Origin: Melitaea cinxia
Lineage: Eukaryota; Arthropoda; Insecta; Lepidoptera; Nymphalidae
Length of the DNA stretch: 64,000 bases
NCBI RefSeq assembly: GCF_905220565.1
Contig: NC_059422.1
Coordinates: forward strand, 8,328,272 to 8,392,271
Reading direction: 5' to 3'
The translations under genes were made by a program, and so were the position numbers. Below the pieces are notes generated by a model. The model worked only from the letters and a program-made list of their open reading frames with translations. It made no database searches and had not been told where the DNA came from. Positions 47,634 through 53,700 of this stretch are shown one piece after another (position 1 is the first letter of the stretch; each line of letters starts with the position of its first letter).

Positions 47634-49791
47634 ATTAATAATATTAAGAAAATATTACGCATTACATAGTACAATATGGGGATCGTTGACGCTGCGCGTT
47701 TCCTTTAATTTATATTTACTGCATAAGTATCAATGCAGCAATGACGTAATGTTTTCACAGGTTGCTTTTAATTATAATTTTGTGGAAAACGATTATTTCA
47801 TATTCCTTTAAAATATTTTTAAAATCAACAACAATAAAAACAATAAATAAAATAGGTCCTATATGCGAACCTTGAGAAGTGATTCCGAAATAGCGCTCCT
47901 CGGCAACAAAAAGCGACGGTAAACATAATGTTTGTACATTATGACTAGGGATTGTAATCCGGTAAACAGGATTCAGTAATCCAGTGCATCCGGTATCATT
48001 ATACACTTACCGGATCACCGATAACCAGATCCGGTGAATGCATATTTTGAACAAAATAACCGCTCTATTGAAAGTAAGAGCTGATTCTTGAGTGTAGGAG
48101 TCCTTTGACGAGATAAAATACTTGACCGATAGTTTTCAGCCACTTCTTTGATATAAAATTTATTTTCAAACTCAGATTTACATTTTTGTCTCATTATAAA
48201 ATTAGTCTTAAGGTATATTTACGTTGGAATGGAAAAAAAAGTGCGTGCGTACAAAGTACACGTGTCAGAAGTGAAACTTCTTTGGTAAACTAATTTTTAA
48301 ATCCCGTTTATATTTATACAAATCTAAAGCTTTAGATTTCCGTTCCAGCGCCATCTAGTTAGTTTGCAATGTAATACTATCGATATTAATGTAATAAACT
48401 TTGTAGTTTCTATAGTACACGCTAGATGGTTCTATTATTCGACAAAAGCGTTGCCGTTTCGTCCGTAAAAAATTTTCTCTCATGTGCCTAATGAAGTTAC
48501 ATTTCGAAAAATTTTTTGATTGTAATAAAAGCTACCTTTGTAGTTTCAATAGTACACGCCAGGTGGCTCTGTTGTTCGACAAAAACGTTGCACATCTTCG
48601 TGACGCTAATATTATTATTATCGCGTTTCATCCGTAAGAATTTTACCCTCATACGCCAAAAGAAGTTTCACTTCAAAAGTTCGGTTATTATGGTTTGATC
48701 AATCCGGTCCGGATCCGGCCAGATTGAAAACGCCTGATTGCAATCTGTAATTATGACGCTTTTGCTGCCGAGCAGCGAATTACGTCGATTGCTATTATAT
48801 CTTCAAAGGTATAAGTCTTATTTTTATAAGAATCGAATCGAGGCTGGTGACGCCTTCAGACTCTTAATAAACTATTTATTCCCAGGCACGCAGGAGTGGT
48901 AGGCGAAGATGTCAGCAGACGCGTTCTTATGGTGACTTGTCACGGGAAGCAGCGTGGACAGGTTAGTGTTACTTATAAAATAATGCTGCGATTTTGTGAT
49001 AATGTATATTTTAAGTTTATAGATCGATAAAATGTTCTAGGATTTTTTTGCTGATGTATATCATTAAATTTTAAGTTATTTTTTCTTTGGACCGCATTAA
49101 CAGGAACATATTTCGAAGTAAAAGAAATATTTGAGCTTAATCTGACACTGCTTTCTGAAATCTTCCAAAAATTCGTCAGACAATACCATTTTTAACCGAC
49201 TTCAAAAAAGGAGGAGGTTACTCAATTCGACTATATATATATATTATGTATGTTCGGGGGTAACTTCGTCGTTTATGAACCGATTTTAATAATACTTTTT
49301 TTGTTGGAAAGGAAATATTTCAAGTTTGGTACCGTAATAAGGAGACCAGGGTCTGATGATGGAATTTCAGAGAAATCGCAGGGAAACCCTCGAAAATCGT
49401 AGCGACGACTAGTGCGTTTGTTAATTTCTTACATAAGCTTAAGCTAAGCTAATACATAAGTCTTATATCCAAACGTTGAGTCCGCTATAATTCTATAAAT
49501 GTTGATTTGGCAGCGCCATCTCAAAAAGAAATACGATACAATACTAATGATTGTACAAAACTAACATGACCTTCATTAAGGATAAACTGCTCAAATGGAG
49601 GTATCAGGTGGCGTGATTGTTTGTAGAAATGGCGCTACTTGCCCAGTAAGCAGCTGCAGCACGTGGACAGCGGGCTCTGTCTAACAGTAGCGGCGGGCGA
49701 GGACGCGCGCGCGCAGCGCTGCAGCGACAGCGGGGCGCAGCGCTGGGACATCGACTACAGCGAGCTTAACGACTTCAAACTGGCGGGTTAG
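19902..49791 (+). CDS. pgant35A: Polypeptide N-acetylgalactosaminyltransferase, pgant35A/GALNT11 type, with three alternative catalytic exons
   Basis: Exons: 19902-20217, 27843-28043, 30378-30537, one of A/B/C (31432-31645, 32174-32387, 36474-36681), 42076-42167, 42917-43044, 44065-44160, 44885-44964, 45701-45837, 46151-46324, 48886-48961, 49627-49791. With exon A this gives 612 aa ending LAG-stop (TAG 49789-49791), close to the family length. It is a type II Golgi enzyme that starts mucin-type O-glycosylation by moving GalNAc from UDP-GalNAc to Ser/Thr. Seen: short cytosolic tail, membrane anchor about aa 14-28, stem, 'IFHNEPYSVVIRT', 'LVDDNS' (about aa 191-196), DSH with E253 (D249, H251), 'SPTMAGGLFAI', 'WGGENLEMSFRIWQC' and 'IPCSRVGHVFR', then a ricin-type lectin domain (about aa 475-612; CLD, QKW and QRW motifs). 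About 20-25 residues before LVDDNS look like extra sequence relative to most family members. A GTTAGT donor overlaps the stop, so splicing on to the next locus is possible. Confidence 0.9.
22076..22632 (+). repeat. Repeat D copy with terminal inverted repeats
   Basis: It starts 'aaccgacttccaaaaaagga' and ends with the near-inverse 'tcctccttttttggaagtg'. The outer ~40 bp on both sides match as inverted repeats, suggesting a non-autonomous DNA element. The class was not determined. Confidence 0.6.
22767..24320 (+). CDS. Jockey-type LINE reverse transcriptase, intact C-terminal 517 aa
   Basis: A long open frame encodes a non-LTR reverse transcriptase. Motifs in order: 'DVNKTSGPDGIPARVLK' (motif 0/1), 'NYRPIAI', 'QYGFRQGRST', 'VSLDISKAFDRVWH' (catalytic Asp), 'GVPQGSVLS', 'GYADDSTI' (YADD catalytic pair), 'LLGIELN', then a C-terminal 'RTKRFESSFLMRTAKEWNSLP' block. 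The endonuclease half expected upstream is missing, so the copy is 5'-truncated or deleted. The element ends in an A-rich tail at 24355-24366. Another 3' end of the same family is at 17722-18061. It is nested inside the hAT-like element and on the same strand as the host gene. Confidence 0.9.
   Translation: MESLRNLNRLDVNKTSGPDGIPARVLKACAPELSPVLTRLYRLSLQTRTVPKSWKLANVQPVPKKGSRVNPCNYRPIAITSMLCKVMEKVLNSKLLNYLEDNELLSDHQYGFRQGRSTGDLLVYVTHCWGEAIEKHGEALAVSLDISKAFDRVWHASLLSKLPAYGIPADFCSWISDFLSERSIRVVVDGCSSDLMDINAGVPQGSVLSATLFLLHINDMLRPGIVGYADDSTIVERYLSSAKDSRDVIRSQREAMVERTNSILGQVSQWGDCNLVTFNAAKTQACLFSTKRSPFNLTPTFRGTPVPMSDTLDLLGIELNSNFNFGIYIESKAQTAARKLGILNKVKRYFTPKQLLTLYKAQIRSCMEYCSHLWDGSAKYQLATLDSVERRAKRLIGNASLVKSLHTLAHRRKVASLTVFYRLYFGECALELHELIPPSPFFHRNFRRTAGFHPYLIDIPFIRTKRFESSFLMRTAKEWNSLPASVFPSSYNPNMFKARVNRLLLGELAPSSTSSVL
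24367..26660. other. Interior of the hAT-like element, no intact gene recognised
   Basis: Several open frames of 60-116 codons exist (for example minus-strand 24766-25116 and plus-strand 25796-26038), but none shows transposase motifs I can name. The phrase 'tatcaatgatacggggcccc' near 24500 looks like the edge of another dispersed repeat. Decayed transposase sequence is possible. Confidence 0.35.
26674..26984. repeat. 20-bp perfect inverted repeat bounding ~310 bp
   Basis: CGTAGTCGACTGTTTTCTCC at 26674-26693 is mirrored exactly at 26965-26984. It looks like the termini of a small non-autonomous element nested in the larger one. No clear target duplication was found. Confidence 0.55.
27645..27790 (+). 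repeat. Repeat E copy just upstream of GalNAc-transferase exon 2
   Basis: 'ggattttatcgtggtttatt', 'ttttggatactttacagcaa' and 'gtgaaattcacgtaaacatt' are shared with 40586-41026. Confidence 0.6.
28078..28345 (-). repeat. SINE-L head fragment followed by SINE-C (minus)
   Basis: 28078-28130 ('gactagccccttggcacagt') matches the SINE-L tRNA-like head on the plus strand. 28145-28345 is SINE-C on the minus strand with an internal deletion, ending in its head 'agccacagcactgatttgtg'. Confidence 0.5.
28755..29357 (+). repeat. Repeat D, long copy
   Basis: From 'gctcgcaaacgaaaaaaaaa' / 'accgacttcaattacatcga' to 'cctccttttttggaagtcgg'. It includes the phrase 'tttccctcgatttctctggg', also met in reverse at 49194-49405. 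Confidence 0.6.
29737..29840. repeat. Fold-back: T-run, 13-bp hairpin, A-run
   Basis: A ~30-base T-run precedes the hairpin CCTTTCCTAGACC / GGTCTAGGGAAGG (loop AGAT), and an A-rich run follows. The whole stretch can pair with itself. Confidence 0.5.
29885..30150 (+). repeat. Degenerate SINE-C copy
   Basis: 'tattcgtacaaacatttgtg', 'gtggatgtccttgtgagtct' and 'gaagcagcgttgcagattaa' are weak matches in the right order. Confidence 0.4.
30728..30910 (+). mobile_element. 5'-truncated RTE LINE with 12-bp target duplication
   Basis: It encodes the RTE C-terminal end ('VLEWRPRLGKRSVGRPPARW'-like, then 'YVQQWT') and ends 'ggctgagctgac'. Target duplication TTTCTTGCAAGA is at 30716-30727 and 30911-30922. 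It sits in the intron between GalNAc-transferase exon 3 and exon A. Confidence 0.75.
31432..31645 (+). CDS. pgant35A: GalNAc-transferase alternative exon A (catalytic DSH)
   Basis: It is 214 nt, entered in phase 2 and left in phase 0, after CACAG and before GTGACG. It encodes 71 aa with 'TRSRHAGSRIATGD', the Mn2+-binding DSHCE and 'DWIRPLLQRIK'. About 40 of 71 residues are identical to exon B. Because 214 = 1 mod 3, adding a second cassette or skipping all would shift the frame. Confidence 0.85.
32174..32387 (+). CDS. pgant35A: GalNAc-transferase alternative exon B (catalytic DSH)
   Basis: It is 214 nt with the same entry and exit phases as exon A (acceptor AAACAG, donor GTGGTA). It encodes 'LTRARLAGARYAAGD', DSHCE and 'DWLRPLLQRIK'. 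It starts 528 bp after the end of exon A. Confidence 0.85.
32465..33002. other. Intronic AT-rich DNA, nothing recognised
   Basis: No exon or repeat I can support in this stretch of the intron after exon B. Confidence 0.35.
33003..33228 (+). repeat. SINE-L, tRNA-headed, near full length
   Basis: The head 'actagctcgttggcgcagtg' has a box A-like segment, and 'ggttcgattcccacc' is a box B. The body has 'ataccagtcggctgttacct' and ends 'aggaatagatgaccgtgtg'. The Tc1-like element begins 12 bp downstream. Confidence 0.65.
33241..34876 (+). mobile_element. Tc1-like DNA transposon, 1636 bp, near intact
   Basis: Terminal inverted repeats of ~79 bp with only a few mismatches start CACTCGCGTGCAACTGAATC, and the element is flanked by TA (33239-33240, 34877-34878). 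It contains one transposase frame with a single stop. It lies in the intron between alternative exons B and C. Confidence 0.88.
33574..34605 (+). pseudogene. Tc1-type transposase with one in-frame stop
   Basis: A 343-codon frame is broken only by TAA at 34351-34353. N-terminal helix-turn-helix DNA-binding region about aa 10-60 ('QVARELYMSQSAVSRVYRRF'). Catalytic triad: Asp in 'LFTDD' (about aa 149-150), Asp in 'LMHDNARCH', and Glu in 'LNCIEHLWDEL', with 34 positions between the last two (counting the stop), so DD34E as in Tc1. The stop falls between the second Asp and the Glu and removes the last catalytic residue unless read through. The two halves are in one frame, so a single substitution may explain the break. 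The usual GRPR-like linker is not evident. Confidence 0.88.
34885..34937 (-). repeat. Repeat G fragment
   Basis: 'aaaatgacgattcaaaagtg' and 'cctgcttgaataaa' match repeat G in reverse (compare 59015-59060). Confidence 0.4.
34938..35630. other. Intronic AT-rich DNA, nothing recognised
   Basis: T-rich open frames here (for example 35147-35383) give low-complexity hydrophobic peptides and are not supported as genes. Confidence 0.35.
35635..35944. mobile_element. piggyBac-type MITE, 310 bp
   Basis: TIRs CACGTTGAACGCC / GGCGTTTAACGTG are flanked by TTAA on both sides (35631-35634 and 35945-35948), the piggyBac target. A second inner inverted pair 'gccatgggggacac' / 'gtgtcccccatggc' follows. No coding capacity. 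Confidence 0.8.
36141..36318 (-). repeat. Repeat A, truncated and reversed, upstream of exon C
   Basis: 'gaggtaggacagcaggaaat' to 'gaactggggatggggtcggc'. The rest of the family consensus is missing. Confidence 0.65.
36474..36681 (+). CDS. pgant35A: GalNAc-transferase alternative exon C (catalytic DAH)
   Basis: It is 208 nt with entry phase 2 and exit phase 0, like exons A and B (acceptor CACAG, donor GTTCAG, a weak match). It encodes 'LMRARITGARAARGD', DAHCE in place of DSHCE, and 'DWLRPLLQRIR'. DAH also occurs in catalytically active family members such as GALNT1, so activity is plausible. It is more GC-rich than A and B and lies 4.1 kb downstream of B. Confidence 0.8.
37065..37200 (+). repeat. 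SINE-B 3' part
   Basis: 'gtactgcggtcaccaacccg' to 'ggactgtataggctgtaatg'. Confidence 0.6.
37407..37615 (+). repeat. Dispersed repeat ('ttctcgtgtcacaacattag' ... 'gggtcagctagta')
   Basis: A shorter relative ('aatctcgtgtcacagtattt', 'ggcttgaccgatttttat') is at 49812-49900. The class is unknown to me; sequences like this are frequent in butterflies. Confidence 0.45.
37800..37861. repeat. Perfect 24-bp hairpin beside a G17 run
   Basis: A run of 17 G, then CAGAGTTATCCTTGACC, a CCAT loop, the exact inverse GGTCAAGGATAACTCTG, and seven C. The arms of 7 G/C plus 17 bp pair without mismatch. Confidence 0.75.
38258..39265 (+). repeat. SINE-C copy split by a MITE
   Basis: The body at 38258-38364 ('ccaccgtgcctcggagagca') continues at 39111-39265 ('tacacctgatagcgatcgtt' to 'ggatattacaggctgaagc'). 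Confidence 0.65.
38365..39110. mobile_element. Tc1/mariner-type MITE, 746 bp, with an extra internal terminus
   Basis: Termini TAGTTCGCGTCATGTAAAAA and its near-inverse at 39085-39110 are flanked by TA (38363-38364, 39111-39112). A third, inverted copy of the terminus lies at about 38856-38881, so the element may be a tandem or nested fusion. Confidence 0.7.
39449..39690 (+). repeat. SINE-C copy
   Basis: A good tRNA-like head ('tgacgcaacggtcacagcac', 'ccggttcgattcccgc') and body; the 3' tail is truncated. Confidence 0.65.
39787..40115 (-). repeat. SINE-B, full length
   Basis: The plus strand reads 'atcattacagcctatcacag' to 'aattctttagtaccgtagcc', the reverse of 9643-9976. Confidence 0.7.
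40315..40460 (+). repeat. SINE-L 3' part
   Basis: An A-run, then 'ataccagtcggctgttacct' and 'ccagacgaccttgtgcatg'. Confidence 0.55.
40586..41026. repeat. Repeat E with nested hAT MITE
   Basis: Outer parts 40586-40660 and 40920-41026 are inverted partners ('tttcattataatgagtgaaa', 'ataaaccgcgttaaaatcc'). The middle is a separate insertion. Confidence 0.6.
40661..40919. mobile_element. hAT-type MITE, 259 bp
   Basis: Ends CAGGGGTTCC and GGAAACACTG are hAT-like inverted termini. Flanks CTTTACAG (40653-40660) and CTTCACAG (40920-40927) are an 8-bp duplication with one change. Confidence 0.75.
41027..42075. other. Intronic AT-rich DNA, nothing recognised
   Basis: This stretch of the intron before the 42076 exon shows no exon or repeat I can name. 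Confidence 0.35.
42263..42415 (-). repeat. GAA microsatellite and repeat J
   Basis: About nine GAA units (42263-42290) lead directly into repeat J ('actttattgtgcataaaagt' to 'aaaggcggtcttatcgctag'), where the microsatellite probably forms its tail. Confidence 0.55.
42612..42826. repeat. Repeat A, rearranged fold-back copy
   Basis: 'gaccctccccagaagctctgg' at its left is mirrored by 'ccagagttcttggggagggtc' about 80 bp on, so two partial copies are joined head to head. Confidence 0.6.
43328..43592 (-). repeat. Repeat A copy, reversed
   Basis: 'gaggtagggcacagcaggaa' to 'cgtacgcttgtttgccgact'. Confidence 0.7.
43620..43805 (-). repeat. SINE-C 5' half, reversed
   Basis: The tRNA-like head is at the right ('gggatcgaacccgcgaccgc', 'gtactgtgaccgctgcgtca'). 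Confidence 0.6.
44179..44375 (+). repeat. Dispersed repeat ('actagctgtcctggcgaaca')
   Basis: It has the typical 'aatttgattaaaatcggttaagtag' and 'gacaaacaacgtgacgctaa' phrases of a widespread insect repeat. The class was not determined. Confidence 0.4.
44567..44830 (-). repeat. SINE-C copy ending ~54 bp before a GalNAc-transferase exon
   Basis: 'cagcctgtaatatcccacta' to 'cacggcaaacacctgtatgg', reversed. The exon at 44885 follows. Confidence 0.65.
45035..45430 (+). repeat. Repeat D fragment and a second dispersed repeat
   Basis: 45035-45190 carries repeat D phrases ('aatcggcttcaatttaaatc', 'gtacacccagttataggtta'). 45195-45430 ('gactgcgatctcacctgatgg', 'ggaagccggaagggcattcc') is a separate repeat family. 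Confidence 0.45.
45565..45665 (-). repeat. SINE-C fragment with 14-bp target duplication next to a 3' splice site
   Basis: GCAAATGGTATAAT at 45551-45564 and 45666-45679 flanks the fragment. The acceptor AG of the 45701 exon is only 20 bp beyond the right duplication. Confidence 0.75.
46333..46585 (+). repeat. Repeat A copy starting ~9 bp after a GalNAc-transferase exon
   Basis: Exon 46151-46324 ends with donor GTAAGTGAC and then repeat A ('ttcacctgatggtaagccat') runs on directly. Confidence 0.7.
46687..46758 (-). tRNA. tRNA-like sequence, left arm (probable pseudogene or SINE head)
   Basis: It is 72 nt, identical in reverse to 47198-47269. It folds as a full cloverleaf. The loop reads ACGGTAT, giving a GGT anticodon (Thr) but with C at position 33 instead of the near-universal U, so function is doubtful. 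Confidence 0.55.
47198..47269 (+). tRNA. tRNA-like sequence, right arm (probable pseudogene or SINE head)
   Basis: Acceptor stem CGTTCCA/TGGAGCG (one G-T), D arm 'GCTTAATTGGCTAGAGC', anticodon stem TCGAC/GTCGA, T arm GCGGG-TTCGAAT-CCCGC. Boxes A and B are intact. The anticodon would be GGT (Thr) with C33. Without expression data I treat it as tRNA-derived rather than a working tRNA. Confidence 0.55.
47340..47635 (+). repeat. SINE-L remnant, then TG and TA microsatellites
   Basis: A box B-like 'ggattcgattcccgcccgtg' at 47367 and a degenerate SINE-L body, then TG repeats near 47477-47488, and a TA run of about 36 bp at 47596-47631. Confidence 0.45.
47946..48749. mobile_element. hAT-type non-autonomous element, 804 bp
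   Basis: Ends TAGGGATTGTAATCC and GATTGCAATCTGTA are inverted. ATTATGAC flanks it exactly (47938-47945 and 48750-48757). Inside are two similar ~100-bp segments ('gtagtttctatagtacacgc' / 'gtagtttcaatagtacacgc') and an inverted pair built on 'gaagtgaaacttc'. Confidence 0.8.
49194..49405 (-). repeat. Repeat D copy, reversed
   Basis: 'aaccgacttcaaaaaaggag' at the left end, then 'tcaagtttggtaccgtaata' and 'aaatcgcagggaaaccctcg'. Confidence 0.6.
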
Positions 49792-49811
49792 TGCGCCACT
49801 ATCTCCTCTAA

Positions 49812-50140
49812 TACATATAAATCTCGTGTCACAGTATTTGTTACGGAACTTCTCCGAACGGCTTGACCGATTTTTATAAAACTTGTATATATATTTGATT
49901 TAAAAAAAATATAATTAGGTCGTCAAACAAGCGTACGGCTCACCTGATGGTAAGAGATTACCGTAGCTTATAGACGCCTGCAACACCAGAAGCGTCGTAA
50001 GCGCGTTGCCGACCCTACCCCCAATTCCCACCAGGAGCTCTGGTCATCTTACTCGCTACAGGAATACAACACTGCTTGAAAGCAGTTTTATTTAGCTCTA
50101 TTCTTCTGTAAGGTTTTGATATTTATCTAATCAGATACTT
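49812..50140 (+). repeat. Dispersed repeat fragment and repeat A copy
   Basis: 49812-49900 matches the repeat at 37407-37615. 49914-50140 is repeat A ('ttaggtcgtcaaacaagcgt'). Confidence 0.6.
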
Positions 50141-50156
50141 CCTGGTGTACATAGAC

Positions 50157-50500
50157 ATCATCACAAATCATCATTTCAGCCTATTGCAGTCCACTGCTGG
50201 ACATAGGCCTCCACAAGTTCGCGCCAAAAATGGCGCGAACTCATCTGTGTTGCCCATAGTTACCACGCTGGGCAGGCGGGTTGGTGACCGCAGTACTGGC
50301 TTTGTCGCACCGAAGACGCTGCTGCCCGTCTTCGGCCTGTGTGTTTCAAAGCCAGCAGTTGGATGGTTATCACGCCATCTGTTGTCTTTTTAAATTCCAA
50401 GGTAGTAGTGGAACTGTTATCCTTTAGTCGCCTCTTACGATACCAACGGGAAGAAAGGAGGTGGCTATATACTTTAATGCCGTAGCTACACAGCTATTCT
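50157..50500 (-). repeat. SINE-B, full length
   Basis: 'catcatttcagcctattgca' to 'tactttaatgccgtagctac', reversed. Confidence 0.7.
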
Positions 50501-50559
50501 ACACTATAGTACAGACATAGGCTACGGTAATAGCTTACAATCAAAGATACCGTATATAT

Positions 50560-50705
50560 AGCTTTAAAAATATACACATATGTATTAAAAAGTGTCCTAA
50601 GTGTACTTTTACTTATAAGTCTAAAACACCAGGCATTTAAGTACTTGTCCTAGGAACCAGATGACCTAGACCTAGATGACTGTGTGTGTGTGTGTATGTG
50701 TGTTA
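50560..50705 (+). repeat. SINE-L 3' remnant with TG run
   Basis: 'ccaggcatttaagtacttgt', then 'gatgactgtgtgtgtgtgtg'. Confidence 0.4.
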
Positions 50706-50727
50706 TACATATTTATTATATTTAATT

Positions 50728-53700
50728 ATGTCAGAACGTCCAGTTAGTATTAATAATAATTCTATACAATGTATGATCGTGTTGTGTAACTACATTATTG
50801 TTACAGATAGTCCGGAACCGAGCGAAAAGGAGATCAAACTGCGGAGGTTAAGAGGACAACGGTAAGATAATTTAACTTTGTTTATACTTTTAATATTTTA
50901 GTTACTACATAAACCCTATCTAAAAGACGTACAATCTTTATGGGAAGACACAAAACAAGCATTAAAAGGTAACCATTTTCTGAAAAAGAAAGTGCCTAAA
51001 ATCTCAGTACACAACAGACATAACACAATATTGTTACGTGTTAGGGTTCGAAGGATTTGGAGAGAAAGACCTGCTGACTCTTTTCAAGACTTTATTCACA
51101 AGCACTAGGTCCAACACAAAGCACTAGGTTCAAACACTAAGCACTAAGCTCAAACACTAAGCACTCACGATGTCCTCAGTCGTAGCCAATGTCGTAGGTT
51201 TCGCTGGTACCACTCTTGATCACTAGTTTTCACTCTTGAAGTCGCCTCGAAGATCGCTCAAACTGAACTGTACTCGCTCGCCTACCTGCGGCTATTTATA
51301 TCGGCCGACACAAGGCCCAGACCATTCTGGAAAGTTCGCGCATGCACCCGGCTTTCGAGACTATACTTCTATATAGTTCCACAGTAGTACCTCTAACGCC
51401 ATCTAGTATTGAGTAGAGAGTTTCATGCGGTCTCTGTATTTGCGTGGTTTCAATGGTTGCCGCTAGATGGCGCTAGTTTCTTTGTGTCTCCTTAACACTA
51501 CTCCCCTCTTAGAGATGCTCGTCCCGAGCATCGTTGTTACTGCCATGGTAACGCGCCAGACGGTCTATGTGTACCACTTTGAATGTCCCTCTTGGTTGCT
51601 TTTGAATCCTGTAAGTCACATCATTCAGTCGGGTAACCACTTTGTATGGACCCTCCCACTTGGTCTGCAACTTTGGAGATTTCCCTTTCCGGCGGGTCGG
51701 GTTATGCAGCCACACCAGTGACCCTTCCTTGAAGCCGCTCGTGTTCGATTTCCGGTCGTATCTGGTTTTCATGTTCTCACTTGACTGTAACCCATTTTCC
51801 CGAATCAAGGCGTGTATATAGCGCATTTTTTCCCTTAAATCGCTGACATAGTCTTGTACGGTATTTGGTCCCTCCGGTGCCCCTCCAGTCAATAGGTCTA
51901 CTGGTATTCGTAATTCTCTACCGTAATTGACATACGCCGGGGTAGCTTTTATGCTCTCATGCTCGGCGGTTCGGTACGACAAAAGGAAGAGTGGTATATA
52001 CTTGTCCCAATCCTTTTGTTTGTCGTCTACCAATTTCGCCAAATGCCTCTCAAGGGTCTGGTTAAATCTCTCAACCTTTCCATCAGACTGTGGATGGTAC
52101 GCGGTGGTCCTCGTCTTATTTATACCCAAAATTCTGCATACTTCTTGGAACACTTGCGATTCGAAGTTCCTGCCCTGATCAGAATTGATTTCTAGAGGCA
52201 CACCAAAGCGACATATCACTTCTTCGACTAACTTAGAAGCGACTGTTGTAGCTTCTTGGTTTGGTATGGCGAACACTTCGGGCCATTTGGTGAAGTAGTC
52301 CATGACGACCATAAAATACTTGTTTCCCGATTCCGTTACAGGAAATGGCCCCGCTACATCAACTGCAATTCGTTCCCACGGTGCACCGACGCGCGACGTT
52401 ATACAACCGCAGATTCCCACGGCTCCTGGTCTGTGGTCCTTTCACAGCAGCGCAAGTAGTACATTTGCGGCACCAATCCTGTACATCATCTCGACAATGC
52501 AACCAGTAGAATCGTTCTCGCACTTTTGTTAACGTCCTCTTGACACCTAGATGACCTCCTGATACGCCATCATGTATTTCACGGAGAACATCTGGTACTC
52601 TCCTTCTTGGGACAATTATCTGAAGGTGGAACTCTCTGCCGTTAGTCTTCTCTCATTTCCGGTAGAAAATTCCGTTTTGAAGTATCAGACTGTCCCATTG
52701 AGCCCAGTACGCCTTAGTGACAGCGCCAGTGGGTGCAACCTCACTCCAGATTGGTTTTACGTCACCCCGTTTCTTCCATGTGATGATGTGCCGAAGGTCG
52801 TCATCTCTTTCTTGAGCTTCCCTTATAGCATCATTCTCCCAGACACCCAAAGGACTTGTTCTCGTTAACTTTAATGCTACTTCATTAGAATCCTGCTTAA
52901 CACAATGTTTGCAGACTTCCGAACACTGCCTTCGTGAGAGTGCATCGGCATTCCCATGTATCTTTCCGCTTCGGTGTTTCGTCTTGAAGTCATACTCCTG
53001 ACCCCGGGCAGGAGGCGAAACCCCTTGCTTCTTCAGCTCCTCTATTTGTTCCTCGATCCTTTCCATCCTTGCTATCTGGGTCTTCTTTTGCGGACAGTTG
53101 AGCTGAAGATGGCCCCTCTCGCCGCACTTGTAGCACATGACTCCAGAACTTTTCTTCGTAGGAGCCTTAACTACTTTGACTTCCTCAGAGACCTCGCGGA
53201 TCTTATGGGTCTGCCGTATGTCATGGCGAACAGCCTCGACCTCCAAAGCATGCGCCAATGCTTCCTTTAACGAGGTGTGGTGACGAAGCCTTACTGCAGC
53301 TCTGACCTCCAGGTCTTTGATTCCGTCGACAAATGCTTGAACAATATTCGTGTTTACCATCTTGGTGTCGGCTCCTGGGTGTGCCTTCCTGACGAGTTTT
53401 TCAATTTCCAACGCCCATTGTTGTAGTCCTTCTCCTGAGCGTTGGACTCTGTCACGCAGTTGGGCACGGAACACGTGCTCCAGATGTCGATCCCCGTATC
53501 GGGATTCAAGTGCCTCCATCAAGTCTTGGAACCCGTTTCCTGTATGTGACAGAGTTTCCAGAACCGACAAAGCTTGCCCTCTGAGCGCAACAGTGAGAGC
53601 GGTCAGGCATTGCTCTTCCGTCCATCCGTTGGCAGTAGCAACAGTCTGGAATTGTCGACGATAAGCGTTCCACGAAGTAGTGCCGTCGTATGGAGGCACT

